From: Corbicula japonica
Taxonomy: Eukaryota > Mollusca > Bivalvia > Venerida > Cyrenidae
Assembly: GCA_038501625.1 (NCBI GenBank)
Contig: JAZAYU010000054.1
Coordinates: 744,001 to 808,000, forward strand
Reading direction: 5' to 3'
DNA length: 64,000 bases
Part shown: positions 22,647 through 34,402 of the stretch, piece after piece
How the letters are laid out: every line of letters starts with the position of its first letter
How positions within the stretch are numbered: the first letter of the stretch is position 1
Position numbers and translations under genes: made by a program
Notes under the pieces: generated by a model
What the model was told of the DNA's origin: nothing
What the model saw: only the letters and a program-made list of their open reading frames with translations
Databases searched by the model: none

Positions 22647-24159
22647 TAAGAATATTACTTGCGGGGTTCCCCAGGGATCTATTTTAGGCCCACTATTATT
22701 TCTCATCTATGTAAATGACATGTCTGCAGTTGTTAAAAATAAGTTGTTACTATATGCTGATGATTCTGCTATACTTGTGTCTGCCAGGAATAAATCAGAT
22801 ATTGAGAATAAGTTAAGTAATGATTTAAATAATGTAAGTCATTGGTTGGTTAATAATAAGCTTTCATTACATTTTGGCAAAACAGAATCAATCTTATTTG
22901 GTTCAAAACCGAGAATAAGATCTCAACCATCACTTGACATTACTTGCAATGGCTCTTCAATAGAATCCAAAACTTCAGTTAAGTATCTTGGCGTTCTCAT
23001 TGACCAGTGTCTGTCTTTTGAATCGATGGCTAGGGCTATAATTAAGAAGTCAAATGCCCGACTGAAATTCCTATACCGAAAACAAAGTTTTCTTAACCAG
23101 TACACCAGGAAACTCTTGGTTATGTCCCTTATTCAGTGTCATTTTGACTATGCCTCTTCAGCTTGGTTCAACAGTCTTACACAGGACTTAAAACATAAAC
23201 TGCAGGTTACACAGAATAGGCTCATTAGATTTGTTTTGAACCTGCATCCCAGGTCACATATTGGCAAGGAGGTGTTTATTAGGCTCAACTGGTTACCAGT
23301 GGCATCCAGAGTCAATCAAATTATACTTTGTCATGTTTTTAAAATTAATTCAAAGCTTGCCCCATCCTACCTAAATGACCATTTTACACCTGTTATGAAT
23401 ATTCATGAAAAAAATACAAGGTTCAGGGTAAAAATTGACTCCACTAATAATGATAATTCAAATACAGTCTTGGAGAATAGCAAGAGGTTTTGTATACCCA
23501 AGGTCAAAGGGTTTGGCATGAAATCGTTTGCCTACAATGGTTGTACCCTCTGGAATGCTTTACCACAAATTGCCAGAGATGCCAAAACTGTGGCCTCTTT
23601 TAAAAATATTATCAATGAACATATTTTTAATTCTTTGTAAATGTGTTTTAGTCAATCTATTTTATACTAGTACTGTATAACAGAATATTTATCTTACTGA
23701 TATAATAGATAGATTGTTTCTGACGTGTCATAGACAAACCTGATGGTATTGTGATCATTGCAACAGTTAGCATGTATAATGTGATATGTGTCAAACCTAT
23801 TCAGTCATTTTTCATTGTGTATTAATTTTATTGCTAGATTTTAATGTGTATGTAATTCATTCATTATATCGTATTTATTTTAACTACTAAGTCTTTCATA
23901 AGCAATGCCAAGAGATTTCATTTAGACTGTGATATTTTCCTATGTCATACAATATTATATAAAAAGGACCACAATGGAAATAAGAGTTTATATTAACTCT
24001 TTTTTGTGTAATCCTTGATATGTAATGTTGGGTGACATGGCTTATTGTTTAGCATGATACATACATATTTGTTATATGTTTATATGTATGATTATTGTTG
24101 CAATTCAATGCCATGTTTCTTTGTGCATTATATATTGAAATAAATCTATCTATCTAATC
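22647..24159 (+). mobile_element. 5'-truncated CR1/L2-like LINE inserted in the OTU-like exon
   Basis: Starts inside the RT domain just before GVPQGSILGPLLF and keeps an open frame to 23,640: LLLYADDSAIL is the catalytic box, followed by WLVNNKLSLHFGKTE, KYLGVLID and the typical C-terminal SLIQCHFDYASSAW and LWNALP segments. An AT-rich 3' UTR ends in AATAAATCTATCTATCTAATC, a short microsatellite tail as in CR1-type LINEs. Both edges are sharp because the host reading frame resumes exactly at 24,160. At most a 2-bp target duplication (TA) is visible. The open frame implies a fairly recent insertion. Confidence 0.88.
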
Positions 24160-24397
24160 TATGCTTCTGCTACGTTGATAAATGTACCAATCTTCGTTAT
24201 CGCTGATGATCTTCAATGGCTCGTGTTTGAGCCCTTGTTCCGCTACGAGCATCAGCCGGAGTGTGTATCCAGCTTTATTACGATGTACATGCAGGGCAAC
24301 ATGTTTCACAACATTGAGTCAAGAGATCGCTATGTTCCTCCTCCAGAGGCCCGAGGATACATCGGCATGTATATGAGTTTTCTTGATGATTGTGAAG

Positions 24398-24720
24398 GTA
24401 AATATTACATAAAAATAGATGAAAAGGGATCTGTGAAAGCCATCTAAACGACAGGTATGGTCTGATTGAGCATGTTTATGGGCAGTAATGGAAATGCATA
24501 TTACTGCCCACGCATTCTAGCCCCGGGTTGAGCGCACTCAATATTTACACCAATGAACAGTACAATTTCGATCCATAAAAATCAGATGTATGCGGGTAGG
24601 TTGCTGTAAAAGCTAAGACTATTTAGAGAAGCCCTATGGCGTTCTTTGTCAAGATCAAATTAAAAGCAGACATTTGTTCGAGGATTCGAACAATAAGGGT
24701 TATTTTAAAATATGTCAATG
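24398..24720 (+). pseudogene. Decayed copy of unknown IDEKG domain in the OTU/ApoL intron
   Basis: Reading past the donor gives YIKIDEKGSVKAI and a stop, then in shifted frames NAYYCPRILAP and HSIFTPMNS. This is the same order as the intact reading at 49,350-48,997 (minus). So the OTU-like exon once continued directly into this domain, or the domain is an alternative C-terminus. Several stops show that it is dead here. Confidence 0.6.
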
Positions 24721-25970
24721 TATCACATTGCCGTGTCTTTTTTTAAGAAAGCAACATCATGCCGCTGTTCGTTGAAGAAGTTATTCTTTAGTGTTGGATA
24801 TAACGTACTAATTTAAAAATAGATGAAACGAACTTTGAAAGGAAAGGATAAAAGAACATATAGGGCTTAAATGAGAAATTCAAATTGAACATAAAAATGC
24901 GAATAACGTACATTTCATTGTATTGTTTTTAGCAGTCAAAAAATTTTATTTTAATATACTAATTTACCAAACATAAACAATCTATTTGTTTGTTTTACAA
25001 ATAAATAATTAAAGGTTCCTTTTGCATTCATTTTACTTCTTTAGTAATAAACTAAAACCCTATAGATATATTGCACAATACTGTTACAGTGATCTAGGAA
25101 TACATTCTTTGCTTTATTGATTGATTTAAATAAGGTTTCATTTCAGTGGTAATTCCTCAGCACTGTATAGATGCACTTTGTCGCCTTGATAAAGCGATAT
25201 GCGAGAAAAATCAAAGTGTGGCTGTTTTTGTTGAAGCTTGTCACCTAGGCGGACGGGAATTAAATGAAAGAAGACAGACAGTGTCAAATACTGTGATAGC
25301 AAGTTTCGTAGTTGGAATAGCATCAGGGGGTTTGGTTATTGCTGGAATATTACTAGCGCCTGTCATCTTTGGAGCTTCGTTGGGTTTGAGTATAGCCGGT
25401 GGTGCATTGGGAATAGGATCGGGTATAACAGCTGGAACCGCAAGAACACTTGAGGCAGTCAGGCAGAATTCAAAAATGGGTGAAATTCAGAGAATGCAAG
25501 CTGACATAGAAGAGAAAGAGATGCAAGTTTCAGTGGCAATGGAAGCTGTTGAAAACGCATATAAAGATACGATTCCCATTAAAAACGTTTCCAAAGCCAC
25601 CGGAGTTCTTAGAGTGAATACCGCATGGTTTCTTCCGGTTGGTTCTGTACTACGATCTGCTAAAGGTATTGCATCCATTGTTTTCGCTGCAGCAAGGTTT
25701 GGTTCTACTGCTGCTACAATAACTGCTGCAGCACTGGGGCCTTTGTCTCTGGTTTTCGATGTTGCTTTCCTCATAGATGCGGCCCGTGACAAGATTAAAG
25801 GCGACAAAACAGCTGCCGGAAAGCTCCTAGAGAATTTGGCAGAACTTGTAGTAATTAAATGCAAAATATTTAACAATGTGATGAGAGGAAACTATAGTGA
25901 TGGGCACCAACTACTTTCGATTGAAGACTGCAGGCTTATTATGTTACCTGATCCCGAAACACAACTTTAA

Positions 25971-27044
25971 ACCAATTTCTGCTAAATTTATGAAAGTGTT
26001 GTTTTCATAAATAATCGTGTCGGACTGGTATATTTAGAGTCAACTTTAATAGCTTCTAATAAGCTCCGGAAATCAAACACATCGGAGATGGAAATGTTTA
26101 CCCAACATCTTATTTAATAAGATTAACAATTGATAATTCATTACGAAGTTCATTTGGTCTTCATCATAACTAAGGAATGTATGCATAAAAAGAAGTAAAT
26201 AATACGAGATTATAACGAAGTTGAAATAAATATACATGTAGAAATATTCGCGTTAGTTAAAAAATCAACGAAATAAAGCATCGCCTTGTTGAGAGAAACA
26301 GTTCATAGCAATGCCACCCAGGTTCCCATTTGGATAAATTGAAGGCAACAATTCATAACCATGACTATTTTAGATACTATTCTGAATGAACATATACATT
26401 TACATACATATACTTTGTATGTACATACATTTATACCATTCACACACATATATCAGAAAACATGCTACCTGTGTATGAGTTTTATATACATGTTATTGTA
26501 TTAGAAAGTTAGTATGCTAGATCTTTTGCAGTACATATTGAATACATAAATACTTATCGTGAATGGGAGATAACTTAATTCAAACGACAGACTTTCGAAT
26601 TTAAATGAGTCAGGTTCCAGGTCATGAGAATGACCTCTTAATACACCATAAACATGCTACTTGATTAACAGCAGCTTATGTATGTTGGCATTAACGCCAG
26701 CGCAATTTTAGCTACGTTAACCATAATAACTAGAAACGATAATAAATGGCAGTGATTTGTTTTAAAGAAATGATTATTTCGGTGAAGTTATATACTTACA
26801 TGTATATTAGCGTTTAGCTCATCAGTTTTGATATATGAAATTTTATGCCTATTTACTAAATGTTTTGTAAAACAAATGCTCGATGTGTCGCTGATTTGCG
26901 CCAGTTATGTGCTCATTGTGTCTTCATAAAAGTAAAATAACACAATTTAATATCCATTAAATTCTGAAACCATCGATACTAGTAGGAAATGAAGTTTATT
27001 TTATGTTTTTCTGAATCAGTGAATTATAGAATTTTCCTGGTGAA
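25971..27044. other. Intergenic with short TACATA-rich stretch
   Basis: 3' flank of the ApoL exon; an AATAAA is present near 26,226. A region rich in ACATACAT words is at 26,390-26,460. No gene recognised. Confidence 0.4.
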
Positions 27045-27495
27045 ATAAACGTGGTATTTCACTCCTACCAGTTTTCAAACAGTGGAATATCATTTTTATT
27101 TTCACTGCTTTTTTCACGTTGGTACCCAAATAGCTTTGCAATGCTATTAGCTTCTTAAGTTTTATATGTTTGTGTGCTTTTGCATGCAACATTGTTGAGC
27201 CGATAAGTGGGTTGGAGTTTTTTCACCAAGACAACTTGTACTTGTTTTTGATATGGGAACCTGTTGGGGGCAAGTGTGAGGTTTGTGCACCCTAGAACCT
27301 GGTTTAACCCCCCAGTGGAAATTTGATTTGCCACTGACCGTTCCAAGGCGGTAACCCCTCGGTTCTCATTTTTGTTTATTGTTAGTGGTGTCTTTTTTGA
27401 AACTGATCATTTTATTTACCATGCTCTCTCTCCCTCTCTCTTCTTTTTTACTGTGTGGGGAGGCTGTTTTTTCTGAATGTGGCGATTCCTGATAT
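27045..27495 (-). repeat. R1 dispersed repeat, inverted copy with flank
   Basis: Reverse complement of the R1 consensus blocks: TGTTTGTGTGCTTTTGCATG, ACCTGTTGGGGGCAAGTGTG, CCACTGACCGTTCCAAGG and CGATTCCTGATATGCATATT. The adjoining 27,045-27,125 has a further match, inverted, to 46,430-46,520 (TTTTCACTGCTTTTTTCA versus TGAAAAAAACAGTGAA). Confidence 0.75.
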
Positions 27496-27682
27496 GCATA
27501 TTTCACCTTTTTCCTTCACATAACATACCAATAATAACGTTTAGAAAACGGGCTAAAATTTGTATATTTGTCGTAATGACGTCACGTTATAAACAAGCGG
27601 CTTTGGCGCCAATTCTTGCAACTTTTATGTCAAATTCACGCAAATTTTGCAAAAAAAGCATAAAATAAAAAGAAAATTTGTT

Positions 27683-27836
27683 TTTACCAGTGAAAGATAG
27701 AAATATATTTCACTCACGAGTGAACTCCGGAACGATATATTTTCACTCGTGGCTTCGCCTTTCGTGAAAATACGAATTCCGGAGCTCACTCGGAGAAATA
27801 TATTTCTATCTTACACTGTTAAAAACAAATATCCTC
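27683..27836. mobile_element. Palindromic MITE-like element
   Basis: TACCAGTGAAAGATAGAAATAT at 27,686 onward is mirrored by ATATTTCTATCTTACACTG near 27,806-27,824, with an inner palindromic pair around GAACTCCGG and CCGGAGCTC. A diverged copy lies at 44,893-45,005. There is no ORF. Foldback structure suggests a non-autonomous element. Confidence 0.55.
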
Positions 27837-28640
27837 TATATCTTGGTCGAAGCACCAAACTCGGCTGCATCGCACAGAAAAGTGCGAGTGCAACGCTGCT
27901 TATTTATCATGATGCAAATATTAAAATACTCCCATTAACATTTAAAACAATTTCACATATTCTTATTCCATCATGCTTATTTTTTGAGAGTTTATATACA
28001 CATTATTGCTGCAAATAAAAAAGCACAAAGTAAATTATGATGTACACTGTACTTGTTCTTCCTTCAACTCTGAACTTTGTTTCAGAATAAAATTAAATTA
28101 TTTAACTAATATAATATAATATAGATCAAGCAAATTCTTGTTTTGAAACATGCAATTACCGATAAGATCAACGTCCCAATGTTCAGAAAATGGTGTTTGT
28201 TTAATAATAATCAAAGACGGAGATAAAACGTAACAATATTTTGCGTATATGAAGTGAGAGGAGTTAAGTTGTCAATATGCACACCTTAACATTTGTTTCT
28301 TCTTTCTCATGCGTTTTCATGCATTTTCGTTAATTTCTCCTGAAAAAATGCTTAAAATATGATACATATATTTAGCACATACTTATGGACATTGCATTTG
28401 GTGGTTTTTGCATGTTGGTATCATTGCTGCACATTGGAATTTTATGTTTTAAGTGAATTTAATAATTGCATAAATATTTTATAAACAAATATTCGAATTT
28501 AATATATGTCATTCTAATCTTGCCAAAATAATGGTATTTGTATGGTCCTCAGAACTGATGTAAATTGGTTGACATTAGCAAACAAATGCGAGCAACAATA
28601 CAGAATAGAAATTTGACAGAGATTCCGGAAAATACATCCT
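27837..28640. other. Intergenic, no gene seen
   Basis: AT-rich with short ORFs only; no recognisable motif or repeat family beyond the neighbouring palindrome. Confidence 0.35.
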
Positions 28641-28790
28641 GGACAATAGAACTTCTATAAACTCTATTTTCTTTAAAGAACCACTCCTTCACACGGAACA
28701 AACTTTGTATTCATTCTTCGTAAAAACACTAGTGGATTGGCACCATCTGGAAAATCGGATTGTACATGCCAGACAGAAGTGGGCTATAAG
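28640..28790 (+). pseudogene. Small LINE C-terminal fragment
   Basis: A frame around 28,700 reads YSFFVKTLVDWHHLENRIVHA, which resembles the conserved C-terminal SFF-R/K-T-x-x-x-W-N-x-L segment of several invertebrate LINE polyproteins. It is isolated, and the downstream part of the frame (28,790-28,938) shows no further match. Family and limits are uncertain. Confidence 0.4.
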
Positions 28791-28939
28791 TAAGCCCTTC
28801 AATTGGATTAACTACACACTCCACTCCCCATTGAACAAATGCCAGCAGCCGCACTACCTTCGTACAGATACAGATACTACAGTCCTTTTTTCAGTGTATC
28901 CTAGTTTCGTTTCTTCCCTTTGTCAAGACAGGTTGTGAA

Positions 28940-29540
28940 ACGAATTATTTTGCCTTAAATTCAATTATTTAAAGTCTTTTTAATATTTTAATTTGTTTGT
29001 TTTCTTAAATTTATCCAAAACCATTTGCTTACACCGCAAGGTCAAAATAACATCAGTCTTTACTTGAAAGGCAGGTTTTACAAAATTGGGTTCTTTGAAG
29101 GTGATTTATTTAAATAAACTTGCTCGTGATTAATAAGGTTTTATGTTTTTCCTATAACGAGCGGTCCTGTTAATACAAAACAAGCTATTTAAACCAATTC
29201 GCTAGTTGCTTGATCTTAAATTGCATGAAATGCGTGTTTAGCCAAATAGGATAACTCTCGCCAAACTGTTCCAAAGTCCAGTATTTCTAGATTTATAATA
29301 CACGTAATTGAAGGCTGTTGTCGGAAGCTTATCACAAATAAAGAGCCAAACCGAAGTCTGTCTTATGGAAATTACGGACATAAAGTGACCAATTAGAAAT
29401 TTCATATTTCTAAAGGCTGGCGAACATATCTGGTACCATTTGATAAGGGGCTACAAATGCTTTTAAATCTAAGTGTTCGAACTGTTCATTTCCAGCAAGG
29501 AAAGTATATGTCGTGTATCAATTAGGCAAATGACTAATAA
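28940..29540. other. Intergenic, no gene seen
   Basis: Nothing recognised on either strand. Confidence 0.35.
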
Positions 29541-29554
29541 AAAAATGATAGTAT

Positions 29555-29758
29555 GCATATCAGGAATCTCCAAACTGAGATAACACAGCCTCCCCAGGAA
29601 GCGAAAAGGTAAAAAGGAAAAGAGAGCATGTTTTTATAAGAATATTAATTTCAAATAACACACCAGAAATAATTAACGAAAAAGAGAACCTTTGGGGTAA
29701 CCGCCTTGGAACGGTGGGAGGCAAAACAATTTGCCACTAGAAGTTTAAACCAGGTTTT
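29555..29758 (+). repeat. R1 dispersed repeat, partial copy
   Basis: Has the left part of R1 (TATGCATATCAGGAAT, CACAGCCTCCCC, GGTAACCGCCTTGGAACGG, TTTGCCACTAG) and stops where the MITE at 29,779 begins. Confidence 0.7.
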
Positions 29759-29778
29759 GTTTTTTTTTTAAATATTAA

Positions 29779-30086
29779 CGGATGTTCCTACTCTGGTTAA
29801 TGGCTGACACCAAATAGTCCCAGTTTTGGAGTTTTAGGGACATTCTAACCCTTGTTTGACCTGAAAGGCAAATGTTGAATAAATGACAGGACATTACCGA
29901 CAGACTGATAATAAATCATGATTGGATATGTATTATATTAAAAAAAGTCTGATTATAAGACGGCATATGTAAAACAGTTATGAAGTACACACCATCAGGC
30001 CATACTGGTCATCTTATGCCCCCAAAACGCCACAAAGTTGGGACTTATTAGTGTCAGCAATCATTTAGCCAGAGTAGGAATATCCG
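29779..30086. mobile_element. MITE-like element with ~55-bp imperfect terminal inverted repeats
   Basis: Left end CGGATGTTCCTACTCTGG, then GCTGACACCAAATAGTCCCA. The right end in reverse complement reads CCGGATATTCCTACTCTGG, then GCTGACACTAATAAGTCCCA. Total length is about 308 bp with no ORF. It interrupts the R1 copy. The minus-strand ORF 30,065-30,286 begins inside the right arm and is not supported. Confidence 0.65.
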
Positions 30087-30089
30087 GTA

Positions 30090-30695
30090 ATGTATTTATG
30101 AGTACTTCGCCTCCTTATGCGGCTCTTATATCTTGGCTGAAGAAACGAGCTCCAGCTACCATCCATTACAATTTGTACTAAAACTGATAAAACAAATACT
30201 TTAAATTTGCGCATGACTGGTTGATGAAAATCAGATATCTTCCATTTAGTACAGTTTCGACTGCAGTTTGTATTATCAGTAAACAATCATGAAACATGAA
30301 ACGACTTTAATATTTTTGTTATTATTAGTTTGGTGACCCAGGTGAGACTTTAAATACAATACTACAAGAAACAAATTGCTTAATTGTTTACTGCAGTCAT
30401 AATTATCTAGCCCTAACACCTGTCAATGAAGATTTTTAGTTATAGGTAAAGGAATGAAAACTTGTAGAAATATGGTATTTGGAGAATTAATGTTATGTAT
30501 TTTACTTGTTCGGACCTCAACAGTTAAAGAAAAGAGTTATAAGCACTATCTAATGATAATACATGTATATACTCTTGATAAAATTCAGCGGCGATTTAAT
30601 TTTTAAACAGATGTATATTCCAAGGTTTACCCAGAATGATTGGAATACGTCAATCCTTATTTATGAGCTGCTTGTAAACAATAAAACACAATAAA
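30090..30695. other. Intergenic, no gene seen
   Basis: 5' flank of the second OTU-like copy; nothing recognised. Confidence 0.35.
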
Positions 30696-30698
30696 GAC

Positions 30699-31975
30699 AT
30701 GGCAGTAGTAGAATCTCCGTTGAAACTCATTAGAGAAGAGCTCGGAAAAGAATCAAAAGGCAGAGTTCTCTCTGAAAGGGGCATAAAGCTTTACAGTACG
30801 GGAAGCCTTTAATGCATAATGGACCACCGAAATATGTCAAACGAGGCTATAAAAGGACTTGAACACCTATCTGATTCCAAACATATTCAGAAGAAAAATT
30901 TTGTGTATTTTGCAAAATCATGCAAACAATTTCGAAATTGTTTTGCCGTTATTTATTGACGATTAGAAGGAAACTTTGCTGCCGAAGATGCAAAGCCCGT
31001 GAATGAAAAGCTCTAACACAAAAATTTACACAGAGATAATTGAAGATTGCACCTATAGTGACTTCAGCATTCCGAATGCAAAATTGTGCTTGTACGCGTC
31101 TGCAACGCGCATAAATGTACCAATCTTCAAACTCGACGATTATCTTCTTTGACTATGTTTTTAGTTTGAGCCCTTGTTTAAATACGAGCACCAGCTTGAG
31201 AGAGAGAGCTAGCTTTATTACTCGTACGATGTATATGCATGATAAATATGGAATATTATAACAGATCAAGCGCCATGATCGATTTTTACAGATAAAGAAT
31301 TATTAAACTTTGAAATCTTTGAAGGACTTAAATCAATAACAGCAAAATTTGAACAAGACCCGAAGATGCTGGAAGTGTTAACCGTGGTATTCGATATGTA
31401 ACGACTAGGATTTGAAAATGTTTTATTCTTATACCACAGCAACGAGCTTTGTTTACACCAAATCATAGGGTCAGGCTTTAAATAGAAAATAGGAAGGATT
31501 GTTGCAAATGGATAGTTGAACGGTATGTACACTTCTTCGCTCCTAAAACTGTAGTGTTTTGCTTGTTCCATTTATATCCGCAATGACTATCTATTAAATT
31601 ACTTTCTATCACATTTTTGACGATTTAATTTCATTTTTATTTGTAAAGGCCGTGAAATCGTTGATTATTTTTAAAGAAAGAGTGTCATTGGAGTCAACAA
31701 ATCTAAATTTGTGAAAAATTCGCAGTTTGAAATCGGCCATTTTGAAACGTAGAAACTACCGGAAGCTGTGCGATACGGAATCATTTATCTGACGAGTAGT
31801 ATCTGATTCAATTTTGCGGATTAACGCTGCACTATGCTAAACTCATTAATAGGTATATAATAACTTGTTTTATAAAATATAGTGCAGTGATCCTTATATT
31901 CCTCCTCCAATTGCCCGAGGATATATCGGTATCTACATGAGTTTTCTAGAAGATTGTGAGGGTAATTATAATAAA
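30699..31975 (+). pseudogene. Second OTU-like paralogue, decayed
   Basis: From ATG 30,699 the sequence parallels the exon at 22,233 (KESKGRVLSERG versus KESKGRALSERG), but frameshifts and stops begin within 40 codons. Homology continues in pieces to about 31,250 (FEPLFKYEHQ). A roughly 630-bp insertion follows, and homology resumes at 31,888-31,970 (PPPIARGYIGIYMSF, then EDCEG with the donor-like GGTAATTA kept). Around 31,082-31,130 it shows the uninterrupted version of the LINE insertion site (KLCLYASAT), which confirms the edges of the LINE in the first copy. No ApoL-like exon follows. The active-site turn is also altered here. Confidence 0.8.
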
Positions 31976-33100
31976 ATAGACCCATTTAGATCATCAAATG
32001 GGTGACACATGGACAGGATTAGGGGGGGGGGGGGGGGTCGCGCACACCGTCACCGCTTGTGAAGTGAGAAAATTGTTTTGCAAACGTACGGTGATGGTAC
32101 TGCCGATGTTTATTTTGACCCGGAAAGGTAGGTGGTCAGCTTTGACTCGTTTTTATTACAACATCAAGTAGTTCTTTTAAAAAAACGTGGAACGATGCGT
32201 ATTGGATTTATCTACATGCTGATATAAATGAAACCAATATACCCATAAGTCGTTGAGTTATGACGACCATTCCGCGTCTGAAACGTGCGCAATTCAATGA
32301 CAGGTGAAGCTTTTTTCGATTTTCCTTCAGTATTTGGTTGATTTTTCGTGCTGTAACACTGCAGGAACAAAATATTTGTTCCGTTGCGTTGTTTATTCCC
32401 TGTGACTGGTTTAAATCCGTATTTTCCGTTTTAAGAAAAACACTGTCCAACATTTTACGGTAACGGTTGCGCTACTTGTGTAAAGGTTGTGAAAAAGAAC
32501 ACTGTTAATATAAAGTGGTAATTAATGATATCATTACAGTTTTTATTCTTATCCTATAGTCCGATTTTACGCATTGAGCCGTGAATGTACTTTTGTATTA
32601 ATACATGTTTGGAATATTCCACAACATAGGGAAGTTAAACATTTCCATCATAGCTCGTAATGTAAAAGTTCTACGTCTCTGAATCAAAAGGTATCATGGC
32701 CGTAACAGTAACGCATATGATTTCTAATAATGTAGCATAAGGGTTGTGTGTTCGAATCCCATGAGGGAATTTTTTTATCTGCTTTATAATGCCGTTTTTA
32801 TGCACTCATGTATACACCGACAAAAATGTGATTACACCGTGCAAATTTCGAGTAAGCTTTCATCAAACAGATTGATAAGATCGGAGTTTTCTCAAACAAT
32901 GTTTTAGGACGATGTCAAAAAAAAGATAAAAAATGGTTTTTCATGTTTTGTAAATAAAAGAAAGAGAATGTAATGTTACATTTACTACACTTCTTTACAA
33001 AACGTCAGGTTCACAGTTGTCCGCGCCCCTTCGGTGCAGAGGTTTAAGGGGTCGCTGCAAGCTGCTCAACAAAATATATATTGTTAGAAAATTGAATTAA
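31976..33100. other. Intergenic with 16-G run
   Basis: A poly-G tract lies at 32,022-32,037. Short ORFs only. A tRNA-like stretch near 32,694-32,768 is listed separately. Confidence 0.4.
32694..32768 (+). other. tRNA-derived sequence or SINE head (weak)
   Basis: ATGGCCGTAACAGTAACGC resembles an A box and TGTGTTCGAATCCCATGAGG a B box or T arm, about 45 nt apart. The stems pair poorly, so this is not a functional tRNA call. It may be a decayed tRNA or the head of a SINE. Confidence 0.3.
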
Positions 33101-33104
33101 TATG

Positions 33105-33292
33105 AACAAAATTAAACAATGTTGCATGCAAAAGCATACAAACATATAAAACATAAGAAGCCAATAGCATTGCAAAGCCAAAGGGCGGGTATTCAATGAT
33201 CTTACCGAGACCAGAGCACCTGGAGTAAAATCAGCAAGAACACGATGACAGGGATAAAAGAAACAAATCGAGCTTCTAGTTCTTTTAAGAAC
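33105..33292 (+). repeat. R1 dispersed repeat, right half
   Basis: Matches 13,200-13,380: AAGCATACAAACATATAAAA, ATAGCATTGCAAAGCCAAAG, AAACAAATCGAGCTTCTAG. Confidence 0.75.
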
Positions 33293-33646
33293 AAAAATAT
33301 GTCCGTGTCGGGTGTATGATATAAAATATATGCCAATAATACACAATTTCATTGGGTAAGATAAACAGGTGTGTTAGATAAAACGGTTTAATGAGCATGT
33401 CCGTAGGATTTCTTATTGATACCATTCGATTATATCAGCTCTGTAAACGCTCCTGATTAGCAGATGTCTGCAACAGCTGTAGATTACGCATGTGTTTCTT
33501 ATTGTTACCTTATTATTACTTCAGCTTCGTACGATTATCGGTTATCGTTCGGTTATGTCTTAATATCATCATTGTTATACTTCACCTTCGTAAGATTATC
33601 GGTTATCGCTCAGTTATCTCTTAATATCACCATTGTAATACTTCAG

Positions 33647-33814
33647 CTCCGGAAGAAGACGAGAGCCCCTGATGATCGGGTCTCGGCGACGGCTGTAGGA
33701 TACGTAGGTCTTATCAGTCTGATCGCTTCGATTGGTTTTATCGTGTCACTTGATATAACGTCTCTGTTCAGAGACTTCCGGAACATGTTGGATACAATCA
33801 GAGGGTTGTTCTGA
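33647..33814 (+). CDS. Terminal exon with one membrane helix (copy 1)
   Basis: Acceptor ATACTTCAG then an open 168-bp exon, 55 residues and a stop. It starts with a basic stretch (LRKKTRAPDDR), then a hydrophobic helix (about residues 19-36, GYVGLISLIASIGFIVSL), then a short charged tail SLFRDFRNMLD. The copy at 61,990-61,823 (minus) has the same length and acceptor, and an intact frame with very few changes. Such an anchor-and-tail exon would end a type I membrane protein. I could not place upstream exons on this strand. The family is not recognised. Confidence 0.5.
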   Translation, partial: LRKKTRAPDDRVSATAVGYVGLISLIASIGFIVSLDITSLFRDFRNMLDTIRGLF

Positions 33815-34346
33815 CCACGACGGCATGTACACAAAGACATGGACTCCGTCGAATTCATCACACCTGTCTTCATGTGACATATACGTTTGTGAAAATTAGC
33901 GATAAATGTCTGACCGAATTTATCAAATATTTCATACAATGAACCAATTCTAAACATCGTTGTCATTATCTTTGTCCGCAGCTGCAGCAGCTTGTCCTCA
34001 TTAACGTCAACGAAACATCACCATCAACATCATCATCACCAGTGATTTGATTGACAAGCGATAGGTTGCATGCGTAACGTTTTCGACAAGTGTCCACAAG
34101 AACTTTCAAAACAAATAGTTTTAATAGACGAGAATCTGACATCAAGTTTTTAAGTCAAATAAACAACATTAGGATCTTTTTTATAACTTTAATAAACAAG
34201 AAACTGACATAACTTTAATTGCCATTTAAAAGAACATCGTATTTTCGCATTGTCGCCCAACATGCGACATTGCGACAACAGCATTGTGTCACAGTATCGA
34301 ACAAGTCATCGATACAGTTGTCGCATCGTGTTGTCGCGATGTTGCT

Positions 34347-34402
34347 TGATGATGATGATGATGATGATGATGTTGTTGTTGATGATGGTGATGATGATGA
34401 TG
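34347..34402 (+). repeat. GAT trinucleotide microsatellite
   Basis: GATGAT units with two GTT interruptions. Poly-Asp and poly-Ser readings here are artefacts. Confidence 0.9.

Larger units (their letters stand above)
22233..25970 (+). pseudogene. OTU-like plus apolipoprotein-L-like gene, split by a LINE
   Basis: Exon 1 is coding from ATG 22,233 to 22,646, interrupted by a LINE (22,647-24,159), and resumes in the same frame at 24,160-24,397. The donor GTAAAT follows at 24,398; the acceptor TTTCAG ends at 25,146 and exon 2 runs 25,147-25,970. Phases match (one base plus two). Without the LINE the product would be about 491 residues. Residues 1-217 resemble an OTU deubiquitinase fold: RGNTLYRCLADCM fits the GDGNCLFR-type active-site turn, with Thr30 where the catalytic Cys should be, then a helical region and a YGDF...LINVPIFVI segment. 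Exon 2 is ApoL-like: long amphipathic and hydrophobic helices with ASGGLVIAGILLAPVIFGAS and a later Ala-rich pair. ApoL proteins act on membranes. The LINE brings an immediate TAA, so this allele should make only a 138-residue fragment. OTU assignment is moderate, ApoL good. Confidence 0.7.

Noticed and set aside
30065..30286. Minus-strand ORF with a DGSWSS stretch resembling a thrombospondin repeat
   Set aside because: Starts inside the MITE right arm and lacks the Cys and Trp spacing of the domain.
33464..33646. N-terminal extension of the anchor exon ORF (from 33,464)
   Set aside because: This part is a ~62-bp tandem repeat that happens to be open; the acceptor at 33,646 marks the likely exon start and the same holds in the inverted copy.
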